A stretch of 64,000 nucleotides of DNA from Protaetia brevitarsis (lineage: Eukaryota; Arthropoda; Insecta; Coleoptera; Scarabaeidae). Position 1 is the stretch's first letter. Every line of letters begins with the position of its first letter. Below are positions 21,691-32,961 of the stretch, piece by piece. The stretch spans positions 3,472,001 through 3,536,000 of the forward strand of contig RXPK01000320.1 of the NCBI GenBank assembly GCA_004143645.1, in the 5' to 3' direction. The notes below the pieces were generated by a model. It was not told the origin of the DNA. It was given only the letters and a program-made list of their open reading frames with translations, and did no database searches. The position numbers and the translations under genes were made by a program.

Positions 21691-22917
21691 TCTTTGCTCT
21701 TTATTCTAAGGATCTTGCAAAAAAACAGTAAATTAAAATTTTCGTAAAATAAAACAGGTCAAACACAAAATTGTCTTCCCCACTAACACTGCTGAGAAAA
21801 ATTATTACTTTACAAAGGGCTTTTGCCTTTTAAGAAAACGGCAATAGCTAATAATTTACCACTTTTTACATGCGAACATGTTTACAAAATCATACAAAGA
21901 CGCCTTGTAGATTTCAGGTTTATGAATGCCAATAGTAGACCTTCTATGTTACACTTCTAGTAACTAAAGTACCTAAGTTAAAACAAAAGTGACACAGAGT
22001 TATATATAGCCCGCGAATAGAAATTTTTACAGTGCCTAACTCAATGTATTGGGCATACACAACAGAGACCTGCACGAGTAAGTACGGCATCGTGCGAGTA
22101 TAGGTACGTTTACGCATTTGACAAGTATAACGATGCGTTTAGTAATACGCATAATCGTGCTTATGAGGTATGAGTAGCAATCGGCATCGTGGCATCGTAT
22201 AATTACTACTTGCAGCATCGTCAGGAGCACTCAAGGTTCGTATACATATGGTTACCTCGTAAGGTGAGGCCCGGTTAAAGGAGAGGGTGGATATACGTTG
22301 ACGCTGTGATGACGCGTTTCGCGATCATTCCCGTGTTTGTTTACATTAAAAGGCTGGAATGGGGGTATTCTGTTATAATAAAAAGAACTTAAAAGTATAT
22401 TGCAAGACACGTTCCTGTTGATAAAACATGAGTGGCGACCATCAAGATACACACAAAAAGAAATTTGCATGTAATTCAGTGCATTATTTTATTTTATTAT
22501 TTTTACGTATTTTTATAACGATGGTATGAAAGTATCCTTCCGCACCGCAGACGCTAGCGTATATGCGAACGCTATGCGAAGCGAACTATGTTCCGGGGCA
22601 CTCTTTCCGATGTACCTATTTGGAGTATAAATCGGACGGCTCCGTTTATCTTCGCCATATGCGCTTATACGGTCGCTACGGGGCACGTAATGCTGTGTCC
22701 CCAGTTAACGTCTTACATTCGTTGCGACTTCATCGTTTTCAACGCCTACCGCGAATGTGTGATTTCAAAGGCTTGAAGTGACGTTTATTACTAATGATGG
22801 AAGTTAATTGAGTGCAAAATCTTGAAAAAAAAAAACCGCTATAATTTGAGGAAAAACTTTTAATGAAAGAGAAAGGAAGGCCTATTCCTGATCTTCAAAT
22901 AAACTACACACACAAAA

Positions 22918-23079
22918 GTTTTGACGGAAACATATAAACTGTTGGATATTATTTGTACAACCCCCATGTCGACAGCAGAATGTGAACGATGTTTTTCCAC
23001 CCTCAAACGCATTAAAACATTTCTGAGCAGCACAATGTCAGAAGATCGACTGAACGCATTTTTACAACAAAGCCACTGA
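22918..23079 (+). pseudogene. hAT transposase C-terminal dimerisation domain
   Basis: The 53-codon frame reads VLTETYKLLDIICTTPMSTA and ECERCFSTLKRIKTFLSSTM, then SEDRLNA. This matches the hAT family C-terminal dimerisation region, in which P-S-A-ERxFS-LK-IK--LR--M---RL is conserved. It lies in the same orientation as the host element. The rest of the transposase is missing, so this is a remnant. Confidence 0.85.
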
Positions 23080-23335
23080 CGTCTTTTCCAGTATGAAAAA
23101 TATGGGAATGAATTTTATGTACAAAAAATAGGCAAGTTCTTATATTGTGCCCACTCTCTTTCATAACTCACGAGCCCCCACTGTAAAACATTAATTGAAA
23201 ATTTTTCTTAAGATTTAAAAAAAAATATATTTAAACTTAAAACAAACAAAAAATCACTCGAAAGAGAGAAGTTAAATCTGAAGGACGCAAATTTGCCAAG
23301 AAACAAATAAAAAAAACATTAATTTTAGTTTTAAA

Positions 23336-23625
23336 TTAATGTTATTTTGTTAGCTTAATTTACTTATGCTTATGATTATATAATAATAAGAAACTGCTTT
23401 TTTATTAGGAAGAATAAATATTTAGTTTGATTATATGTAATGGTTATCTTTTTACCATTTTACTTTACTTTTTCTCAGTTTCTAATTTAATGTCATGCTC
23501 TACGTGCGTAGTTCTAAGTTTTGTGTTATATTTATATAATATTTTTACTTGATTTACTTATGTTTACTATTACATAATAGTAGAAATTTGTTTTTTATTA
23601 TAAAAAATAAATATTTAGTTTGGGA
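23336..23625. repeat. Short decayed tandem duplication
   Basis: Two units about 185 bp apart share TTTACTTATG, ATTATA(A/C)ATAATA and AATAAATATTTAGTTTG. Lies inside the hAT element. Confidence 0.5.
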
Positions 23626-24130
23626 GTACAAATCGCCATTTATTTTTACATATATGCACCACTTTATTTATTAAAAACAGCATACATGATAACGCGTTCG
23701 CGCTCTTTCTCTTGATTAGCTGAAAAGTTATGAGGTAACCTTGTATTACGACCTTGAGGAAGCACTTGCTTTTTCTTTTTTTTCTCAAGTTTTGCGATTA
23801 GGGCAGTTTACAGTGTCATTGTTATTCGTTTACTGGTAGAAAGCAATAAAACTAACGTTTGTTTAGATAGATCTAGTATGACTTAATCTCGACAGAAACC
23901 ATATCATATAAAAAACACGAAATTTGGAAAACTTTTATTAGAAACTATAAACATACAATGCACAATTATTGTACCCTATTCTTACGAGGAAGAATCGTAC
24001 GATTCTTGCGATGCGACGATGCCGATTCCTACGATGCCGGTCTTAATGATTACCTACTCGCATCGTAGGGAAAGGTAATCGCCGATTATTATTAATCGAC
24101 TACATTTTTACTTACTCGTGCAAGTCTCTG

Positions 24131-25044
24131 GTACACAGTTGTCGAATCGTAATCGCGATGCTCCGCCAGCTATCCCGGTACAAGCCTCGCACTCCCTATG
24201 TGAGACTCGCTGTGATTGTCCTATTCCACTTGCTGCGCCTTACTTTCGCTCGTTTGCGACGGTTTGGGTACGCGGCATCTATGTTTGGTAAAATGCATAG
24301 GTTTTAGTCCGCACTGTAAAAATTTATATTTACGGGCTGAATAATATATAAATGTACATACTTGACAACAAATAATTCAATCCAAAACGTTGCTTATCAA
24401 AAGCCGCCAATTACCGTTGCAGATATGCATAACAAATACTTTTTTGCCAATACTGTTCAATTATTAGTAACAGCAGAAAATTTATTTAGGAATCGCTTAA
24501 GCTCCTGTTTAAAGGCAAATGGGAAGATTTAATGTAATTCACCTTAACTTCTCTTCCTTTGTTTTTATTGTTTATATTATTAATTGTTGCTTTATGAACA
24601 AATGGAGGGAAGTTACGTCTATATTATTCTATTACTTACACATCTGACACTTTTTGTTATGAAACTTATCAATTCTAAAAATATATATAATCAAAGTTTA
24701 TCATTTAACTAATAGAGATAAACAAATTGTACGAATCACATGAGTACGACCGATGGCTAACCCACGTATACATACATCAGTATGATATTAAAATGTACTA
24801 ATATATTCGTATCAAGTGACTCCCTGCGGTACGACTGTTGTATACTACTATATACTAGTATACCAGATATGAGATAAGGTGTGTTTTTTCTTTGCCGTAA
24901 TAATTTGGTTTATACAAATTAAAACTTCTTGGGAAGCGGCACTAATTTATTAATCTTTATTCGCAAAACAAAAACGTTTCGATGTGACTTACATCTGTTT
25001 CAATTTGTGTCTTCATATTACATTCAATGTTTGATAAATACTGT
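24131..25044. other. Unassigned AT-rich sequence
   Basis: No coding or RNA feature recognised. Confidence 0.35.
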
Positions 25045-26833
25045 AAATGTATGTACACTTCTCACAGGAAAAATCGGGACACCAGCAATCGTGAATTTTA
25101 AAATTTCTTGTGTGTAAATGCAGTTTTCAGAGAATATGCACTTATCAAAGCCATAAATCACCTTTTTGTGTGTATTATTGCGATCAAGGTAAAGACTAAG
25201 ATTTTAAACAGAAATATAAATGTGTATAGAGAAAAAGGTTTTATACATTAAATAAACACATTGGAATTTCGGTGGCGGTTTTCTTAGAAATACCGAATAC
25301 GGAAATATTAATGCAAAAAAAATACATAACAACTAAGAGGCCTCTTCAGTAGACGGCACCATTTAGAAATACACATGTATGTATTTAACTTGTTTGATGT
25401 TATGTAGAGATAATTCTTTTTTTAAGAAAACATGGCGATGGGATTTTAAAATTATATAATTATATGCTTAGTTTGATTTATGCCCGCAAGTAATACTTTA
25501 GCAATAGACAATATGTCAATCAGCCTCCTGAGTTTTTGAACAATGTGATTTTCACATTGAGTAAATACACTATTATTGATGTATTCCTTATTGTTGTTTA
25601 GTATTCTTAAATTACTACAAAAATATTTTTCTATGTATTAAAAAATTATCAAAGACAGATTAAGATTATTTACAAAATTTTTAAAGCAATTAATTTCACA
25701 AAGAAATTATTTATTTTATTAGCTCTCCGTTTATTGTATTTTCAAGAAATATATCTTAACTATCGCCTGTGTAATCCAATGTCGTTCTATTTTATTGAAA
25801 TATAGCTAACACTTTTGGTCTGTAACACAGTTTCGGGCAGTAGCAACGAAAAAATATTAAATGTATCAAATTCAACAATAAATATTTTAGTACTAACTGA
25901 GATTGACGAACAATAGGCTTTCTTACAATATTTGTTATGTATTATAAATCCAATAATATTTTAAATAATTGTTAATAAACCTGTGCTACATAAAGACAGT
26001 TTGTAAAGAGACCCAGTGTTGGCCATATTTCAAGAAAATAGATCAACGACGTCAGATTACACAGGCGATAGCTAAGATATATTTCCTGAAAATACAATAA
26101 ACGGAGGGTTCATAAAATAAATAATTTCTTTGCGATATTAATTGCTTTATTTAAGAATTTTATAAATAATCTTAAACCTGGTTTTGGTAATTTTTTATAG
26201 ATAGAAGAAAACTTTATAGTAATACAATATTTAAGAATATTAAACAACAATAGTAATTAATACATCAATAATAGTGTCAATAGTAGTCAATAAATCTGTG
26301 AAAATCACATTACCCCAAAACTGAGGAGGCTGACTGACATACAAGGATACAAATTATCTATTGCTTAACTAATACTCGCGAGCATAAATCCAAGTAAGTA
26401 ACTAATATCAAAGCAGCACTAAGGAATAAAATAATTTTAAATAACAAAATCCGATCACCACATGTTTTTTTAAAAAAGAATTATCTCTACATAATATCAA
26501 AAAAGTTAAATACACATATATTTCTAAATGAAGCCGTCTATTCAAGAGTTCTTTTTGTTAGGTATTTTTTTTTCATTGGTATTTCTAAAGGAAACGCCGC
26601 CACCGAAACTCCGATTTGTTTATTCTATACATAAACCTTTTTCTCTCTAGAAATTTATTTTTCTGTTTAAATTTCTAGTCGTTACCTTTGATCGCAGTAA
26701 TATATATTAATTAAGTGATTTCTGACTAAGATAAGTGAATACGTCCTCCGAAAGTTGCATTTACAATCAAGAAATTTTAAAATTCTGAATTGCTGGTGTC
26801 CCGATTTTTCCTGTGAGAAGTGTACGTACAACT
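25045..26833. repeat. Long inverted repeat, arms of about 800 bp
   Basis: The left arm (about 25045-25848) is matched in reverse by the right arm (about 25990-26833). Matched anchors are CTTCTCACAGGAAAAATCGG at 25057 with its complement ending at 26821, GGTGGCGG at 25271 with CCGCCACC at 26600, and CGCCTGTGTAATC in the centre. The arms are diverged with indels and the central spacer is about 140-200 bp. No protein domain is seen and no target duplication is clear. It could be a large foldback element or a head-to-head duplication. Confidence 0.75.
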
Positions 26834-26937
26834 TGAAACTGTTGATGTGAAATAGGCCGCCGTGTTAATTGTACTGCAATGACGATAACGCGTGTGTCTC
26901 GTATGTAGACAGAAGAAGCTAGAGGAACACGAAGAAT

Positions 26938-27600
26938 ATTAACCAGTCAACCGAAGCGTACCACAGAGCGTCAAGATGGGCGCTTCAGACAACTAGCTCT
27001 ACGAGACCGCTTTGCTACTACGCGTCAAATCGCTAACCAATGGTTGGAGAAGAATCTTTGGACGTTTTCCATACCACGATTAGTGCTTCTTTTGACTGCG
27101 GACCACTGTCGTGAAGGTTTGAACTGTCCTCTTCAGCAATAAATCCCGATTCAATCTAGGTATGCACGATGGCCCCAGAAGGGTACGACGCCGACGTGGA
27201 GGGCGACGAAATAGTGGGTTTTCTTTTGAGAGGTCTGTTGAGAGGCGTGTACACAGGACTGTTGGAGTAATGGTTTAGGGAACTATTGCCTATGGTAGCC
27301 GATTACCTACTCTTTATTCGAGGCAGTATGACAGCTGCACATTATGTTGATGATGTTCTACGAACCACTTTACGATCTTATGTAGATGGCCATCCACGCG
27401 TCCTTTTTCAGCAAGGCAACGCACGTTTCCATGTTGATCGTCGAATAGGACTTCAACTTTCTTCAAGAATTCGTGGGATATCATGGGGAGGAGACTGCCC
27501 ACTTTGCACCATCCTCCACAGACTCTGACACAGTTAATCCACGAAGTTCAAGTTGCTTGAAATGAGGTGCCACAAGCAGATATCGACTATGAGTGTACTT
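26938..27600 (+). pseudogene. Tc1-like transposase
   Basis: Reading through frameshifts, the order of a Tc1 transposase appears: a helix-turn-helix part (RTTERQDGRFRQLALRDRFA, then TTRQIANQWLE), FNLGMHDG, SVERRV, VMV-G-IAYGS, LLFIRGSMTAAHYVDDVLRT, LFQQGNARFHV and a C-terminal LIHEVQVA. Catalytic residues are ruined: the usual SDES reads SNKS and the usual QDNARPH reads QGNARFH. The copy is therefore dead. No terminal repeats were located. Confidence 0.85.
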
Positions 27601-27640
27601 AGCTACGAAGTCACCAAACGCATTATTAATTTTTTTCCGT

Positions 27641-28713
27641 ACTACATGTTAATAAATTTTCTCGCAAATGTTATCGTTTCATTTTTGATGTAAAACTATT
27701 AATGTTGAACCAATTATTCCCTCTAGGTGTAACACTTCTAATGTCAGTGAGTATATTTGCGTCCATGATACGACTTTAGTGATATCCCAGCGTTTGCCAA
27801 GGAGTAAGAGGGAACCATGGCAAGAACCTTACTCTGGGAACGGGATTTCAGAAGAAGTCCCAGACCTTATTACTGATAGCCGGCAAATTATTATTATTCT
27901 TCTGAGTTTTAAGGAGATAGCCTTATGTCCCCTCAATTCCGACAACGGTGCCATCTTCGGGGTAACTGCTCTTTTTTTCACACGTCATGAATTTGAATTT
28001 GAAACAAGATAGAAGTAATGGTCTAAAAACAAACAAAACAACAGCACTACCTATTCTAATACTTAACAATAACTACTATATATCCTAACTATTCACACCA
28101 AAACTACATAATTAAATTAAAGTTTTATATTTTATATATCCCAACCATGCTAAAAATTATAAATTAACACTAACCTAGACCACTAGAAAGTATAAAATAT
28201 TCATTCTATAATACGTATTACCCTACTAACTATCCAAATATCATACCGCAACCGATCTTTTGCAGCATTTAGCTAGTGCTCGCAGTATGGCTGTCTGTTG
28301 CAATATAGATTCGCTTATTTTTATAAGCCCTCTGATTGGTTTCTTTTGCATAATTGCCGTTTGCCTCTTACTGCGTATGTCTCTTCTTGAAAGATTAATG
28401 TGTTTTTTACTTCACTGGTTTTCTGGTTCTAATCCGTCTGTAAATTAGACCAATTTTCCGAAATTGTTTGATGTATCAGACCATACATAATCATTCAAGG
28501 TGGTACATTTCAATAAGTGTGAAAGTAAAATCTCGTATTATATGATGAAGATGACGCCCTCCTCAGTAAGATCACCAACAACTTGTAATCTACGTAAAAA
28601 TACGCAATACCGGTTCCGAATAAAAATTAGAAATTGATTGGGAATTAGCGAGCTTAAAAACCATAATGGATTTTTCGAACTGGTTTTGAAATAGCTTTTA
28701 AAAATTGTTTCGA
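27641..28713. other. Unassigned sequence
   Basis: Frames at 27779-28012 and 28260-28448 have no recognised domain. Nothing else is supported. Confidence 0.35.
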
Positions 28714-29320
28714 CTGGTAACTAGAGTGGTCAGACATGTCTGCTTACACGGGCCGCACTCGCCTCGCGTTATGCAGAACGTTCAGCCATAGTATATCTTC
28801 AAGGAAGTAAAATCACTCCCTCCGATTCGTGTGTCTAGTATCTAGTATCATTGTTGGTCGAGTCTTGATGCGAGATAGTACAATTCTCCGTTACAGTTTT
28901 ACGCATTGTAAATGTAATACAATGTCGGGTGTAGAAATCCAGAAAACGACCATTGTTTTATAATGTACAAAAGTGTATCGGTGAATTCCAGGATTTACAT
29001 TATGGTGGTGCCAAAATAGTTTGTACAGAGTGCGATAAACAGTTAAGCCAGGAACATATTGTTCTGACGTATTGGGTTGTGTTGTGTTGTTACAAGTTTA
29101 CGTAAATCATGCAACTACTTTCTCGTGTACTTATATGGACGGTGTGCACATTCATCTGATGATACCGCGTCAGACACTATCACAAACGTCAGAACCGTCA
29201 GAAAGTTTTTCGGCCACAAAGTACGACCTCTTGGACGAAATTAGAAAAAAAAAATTGCCAATTGAAAACGTGAGAAATCAGGAATGTTTATTTAACATAT
29301 AGAGGTTTATTTTTCCCTTG

Positions 29321-29486
29321 TACAGAGTGTTTGTTTATATTTTGGCTATATTACTGAAGGTAGTAAAAATGCAAAAGTTATAGGATTTTGCTCTATTATT
29401 TTTACAAATTTCAAGGTTCATATTATCTCATAAATTGGTAGACAACTCAATACAACTCGCATTTTTTTTAAATAAAACACCCTGTA
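29321..29486 (+). mobile_element. TACAGGGTGT-type MITE, copy 1
   Basis: Starts TACAGAGTGTTTG and ends AACACCCTGTA. Its whole length is similar to the reverse complement of 30024-30193. The TACAGGGTG terminus is the one seen on the DUF4817-transposase derivative at 41171. Confidence 0.65.
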
Positions 29487-30023
29487 TATTGTCGGATAAT
29501 ACGAAAGACCTCGTTTTCCCTGATTTCGAATATATGTTGTTGATATTTGAATGAGCTGTTTTTGAATTACTTTAGTTTATATCATTTAAACTGTATTAGT
29601 GAAAACTCTAGATTGCCATGAAAACTATGAAATTTAATATAAAGAAAAAAAGAATATTGAATTCTCAAAAACAAAACAAAAACCAAAATACCAAAAATTT
29701 TCAACATAACCACTGCCACTATTTATACAATTAACAATGCTTCTCATTAATTTTCTTGTAATTACGTTTAAAATAAAGTTGGGAAGGCCTCTATTTAAAA
29801 TCAATATTTAATTTGACCAAATCCTAGCTTTACTATTGGCATTCTATTATTACTGGCATGAAAAAATTCTAATTATTTCACGCTTTTCTTCCGTGGAATA
29901 TCCCATATTTAATAAAAGAATATAAAATATTTTTAGTATTACACAAAATATCATTTAAACCTCGTTTTCCTGGCAATCTAGAGTTTTTACTGATACCATT
30001 TCAATGATATCTGTCTAACAATA

Positions 30024-30193
30024 TACAGGGTATTGTATTTAAAAAAGTGCAAGTTGTATTAATTCGTCTAGCAATTTATGAAATAATTTCAACTTTGAAA
30101 GTAAAAATCCTATAACTTCTGTTTTAAAATGTGTTTCTATCTTAAACAATACAGCCTGTAAGTAGCGGTCAAAATATAAGCGGGCACCCTGCA
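30024..30193 (-). mobile_element. TACAGGGTGT-type MITE, copy 2
   Basis: Inverted relative to copy 1. Shared internal blocks include AGTTATAGGATTTT, TCATAAATTG and ATACAACT-GCA (read on minus). Similarity continues inward beyond the MITE (29575-29630 against 29950-29990), so the pair is part of a longer inverted duplication. Confidence 0.65.
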
Positions 30194-30705
30194 CAGATCG
30201 CTCTTCGAAAGCTTGTATCCATTGTTTTTTTATTCTCTTTTCTATTTTTTCCATGAAAACTTTCAAATTGTTCCCTGGACGTCCTATAGTACCTACACAT
30301 GGAAACGGTCTTCATCTTTAGTAAGCCGTTTATTATTAACCAAAAGATTCGCCAAAAGATTCCTTATTTTCATTTATTTCGTGTACTCATTCTTTTTCTT
30401 TTCTTGCGTTGTATAGAACAAGTAACAGCTGCGGTGTATCACATTCCTCAATTTCCTTTTTAAATTCGTCTGACGAGATTGAAATCATGGTGCAAGAAAG
30501 CAAAAATACACTACAAAATTTTAAAGCAAGTGGCTATTTTTAACATAATCGACAGAATGTATCAGACACATCCCAACACAACACGTCAGAACAATATGTT
30601 CCCGGCCTTATTGTGCTGGCAGAAGTCGGAGTACACATTGGTGGTGGTGTATCTGGTCCGTTATCTACCTATAAAGATTATTTTGATTAAGCGTGTGTTA
30701 CATCC

Positions 30706-30756
30706 GTAGTTGTTGAACGGTCTTTTTCAAAATATAAGCATGTTTTATCATCGTGA
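30706..30756 (+). pseudogene. hAT dimerisation-domain scrap
   Basis: Seventeen sense residues before a stop codon read VVVERSFSKYKHVLSS, matching the VERSFSKYK core of hAT C-terminal domains. It is in the correct orientation and position for the enclosing element. Confidence 0.6.
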
Positions 30757-30879
30757 CAAAGCGGTTTTTTTTTGGTCTTCGGGATCATAGCCCATATGCC
30801 TCAATAAGTTTCATAACTAGGCAAAAGCACAGGGATTTGACGGAGGCGTACTCGTTTCACGCCTAGGGGCCTATCTAGG

Positions 30880-31560
30880 CGACTTTAACAACACAAACTG
30901 TACGGCCATCGGTAGAAAGGGAAGATCCACATAGGTACGGAAAAACAGAGGAAAAAAATGAAGTTAAAACCTAACTTTCATCCTACACGATCTACGAAAA
31001 ATCAAGTCACAAATCTTTCGGTTATTAGCGCTCAATAATACAGTGGTGCTTGTAGGTAAGGGGATTCTATCGTTAACCAGTCCTTTGTAAATTTCATTAA
31101 TGCTGTCTTGGTGCAAATGGCATGCAAACAAAATATGGTTCATATCCGCGTAGCTGTCACCGTAAGCGCAAGCTGGTGTCAAAAAAATCCTAATCTATCA
31201 GGGTGCGCCGGGTATCTACCACGTCCAAATTTTAATCTCGCAATGGTAGTGCGGTAGTGCTTAGATACGTTGCAATCGTAGTACCAATATTTCTTACGAG
31301 CATCCGGGTGTATATATGCGAAGTGAGTCATTTTCTCAGTATATGATTCCACCCATAAAGTATTCCAATCTTTTTTAGTTTTGGTTTTGCTTAATTGGAC
31401 TAACTCCGTTACGTTTAAAACCGGCTTGTACTCTTTGCCCTTATCACAGCCTTGTTTCGCCAATTCATCAACGATTTCGTTGGGAATGATGTTGCTGTGG
31501 CTTTTAATCTAAAATAATTCCACGTGGGCACCTTTGCTCTTTATGTTTTTTTTATAACAT
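30880..31560 (-). pseudogene. LINE RNase H end and C-terminal zinc knuckle
   Basis: The minus strand gives GAHVELF then (past a stop) IKSHSNIIPNEIVDELAKQG, the last RNase H block (SH--I--NE-VDELAK). After a linker come RLKFGRGRYPAHPDRLGFF and TPACAYGDSYADMNHILFAC, the C-C-H-C knuckle at the C-terminus of I/LOA/Jockey-type LINEs. Two frames and one internal stop are involved. Inserted within the 28722-31818 hAT element. Same broad group as 38860-41100. Confidence 0.8.
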
Positions 31561-31964
31561 GAACTATATCTAACGAAAGCGGTTTAATGAGAAAAATCTT
31601 GAAACACTTAACTTTTAATGCTACAAACTTTTCTGGAATACTATACAATCTTTGCTATTTAAATAAGGTGTAAGGGGCTTATATATAATATTTATAGTTA
31701 AATAAATAAATAATTTTGCTCTTTTCCGGCACTGTATTGTATACTTGTCTTAAGCGTTAATGCCACATATATGGAACTTAGTACTGACCTGGCGCGCAGA
31801 CAAAAGTTGACCACTCTACTGATAACCGATTAACCGGTTTTTGGTGAAGCCGATTCCAAAAGGAAGCGGTTAATCGGTTTCGAATATCTGGCGATTCCCA
31901 TAGCACAATTACTCCATATCACAGGTGTAAACAACAGAGGAATCAATAATTACGTCCTACGTAT

Positions 31965-32957
31965 TGCTGTGAACTGATTGTCCAAGCATACAAGTTTAAA
32001 GAAATTAAAAATGACAAAATTAATTTAGCTAGCTCAGCAAAAATGAATTTAAAAGGGCGCCAGAGATTCTTATATCTCAGAGTAACTTTTTTAAAAAGTA
32101 ATAGTGGGCACTTAATACAAATTACAGGAAAAATTAAAACCATGAATATAAGATTCTGGCAAAAAACAAACCTGCATACGACTCTACAATTTAAAAAGGA
32201 CAATGCAAATCCTTTAGCAAACAAAATGGTGAATTTGTTCTAGAAGGAATTTCTTATACCACAAAAAATCCACGTGGTTTCAAAAATTCAAAGCAAACTA
32301 CAAATTAATTCAAATAACGTAGAGAAACAACCAAAATTAAAAATGAAATTTAATAACAAGCCCAGAGCTTCTCTTCACCTACCCCGAGGTGATTAAAATA
32401 AAATTAATATGAAAACTACAAAAAAACGGAAAATTTAAACTCTAAACGCGATCGCTTCTAAAACGAAAATTATTAAAGAGCCTTACACAAATTGTGCACA
32501 AAAATACAACGCCAATTAATAAGCGGAGACGTCTGAATAATGATCAAAATTAATAATAACCGAAACAAATCTTAACAAATGAAAAATCGTAATATGGAGG
32601 CAATGAGCTCAAAGTTTACATGTACTTACATTCGTGACAATCATTCAGACTCTGAGCCCTAAGAGGCCTCTCACCGCGTATATACAAAACAACCGACTGC
32701 GCGCGCTGCGACAGCCGCATCAATCATAGAATACGCCTTATAAGAAGGACCAAAACAAGATAAACAAATGCTAAACATATAATCAAAGAAAAATAAACTA
32801 ACTAACTGAACAAATAAATACATCCAACAAAACTACTAAATTCATAGCAAAATGTAAAAATAAACATAAGTGAGAATTTGCGCGCGGCAATGCCAAAACT
32901 TGATCTTGGAAAATTAACAGCATAGAGTTCAAACAACCGGGGAGACATATCACAGCA
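31965..32957 (-). mobile_element. Solo LTR, family A, minus strand
   Basis: On the plus strand it runs from TGCTGTGAACTGATTG (complement of the usual 3' end) to ATATCACAGCA. It is flanked by a perfect 4-bp GTAT duplication (31961-31964 and 32958-32961). It is shorter than other family A copies and lacks parts of the interior. The CACCT/AGGTG hairpin is preserved near 32376-32391. Confidence 0.85.
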
Positions 32958-32961
32958 GTAT

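Larger units (their letters stand above)
22063..24130 (+). mobile_element. hAT transposon remnant, 2068 bp
   Basis: The left end CAGAGACCTGCACGAGTAAG and the right end (on the opposite strand CAGAGACTTGCACGAGTAAG) form terminal inverted repeats of about 22 bp with one mismatch, and CAGAG is a hAT-type start. Flanking 8-mers are ATACACAA and GTACACAG, identical at six of eight positions, as for a decayed 8-bp target duplication. Both subterminal regions contain clusters of GCATCGT or its complement. The hAT dimerisation domain is encoded at 22918-23079. The element is defective: no upstream transposase sequence is recognisable. Confidence 0.85.
28722..31818 (+). mobile_element. hAT transposon remnant, 3.1 kb, with nested insertions
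   Basis: The ends TAGAGTGGTCA (left) and the same 11 bases on the opposite strand at right form the inverted termini. The flanking 8-mers CTGGTAAC and CTGATAAC agree at seven of eight positions, the hAT signature. At left, HYGGAKIVCTECDKQLSQEH (around 28998-29060) looks like the start of a BED/CGGBP-type zinc finger. At right, a dimerisation-domain scrap lies at 30706-30756. Between them are two opposed MITEs within a larger inverted repeat, and a LINE fragment on minus at 30880-31560. The element is dead. Confidence 0.8.
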
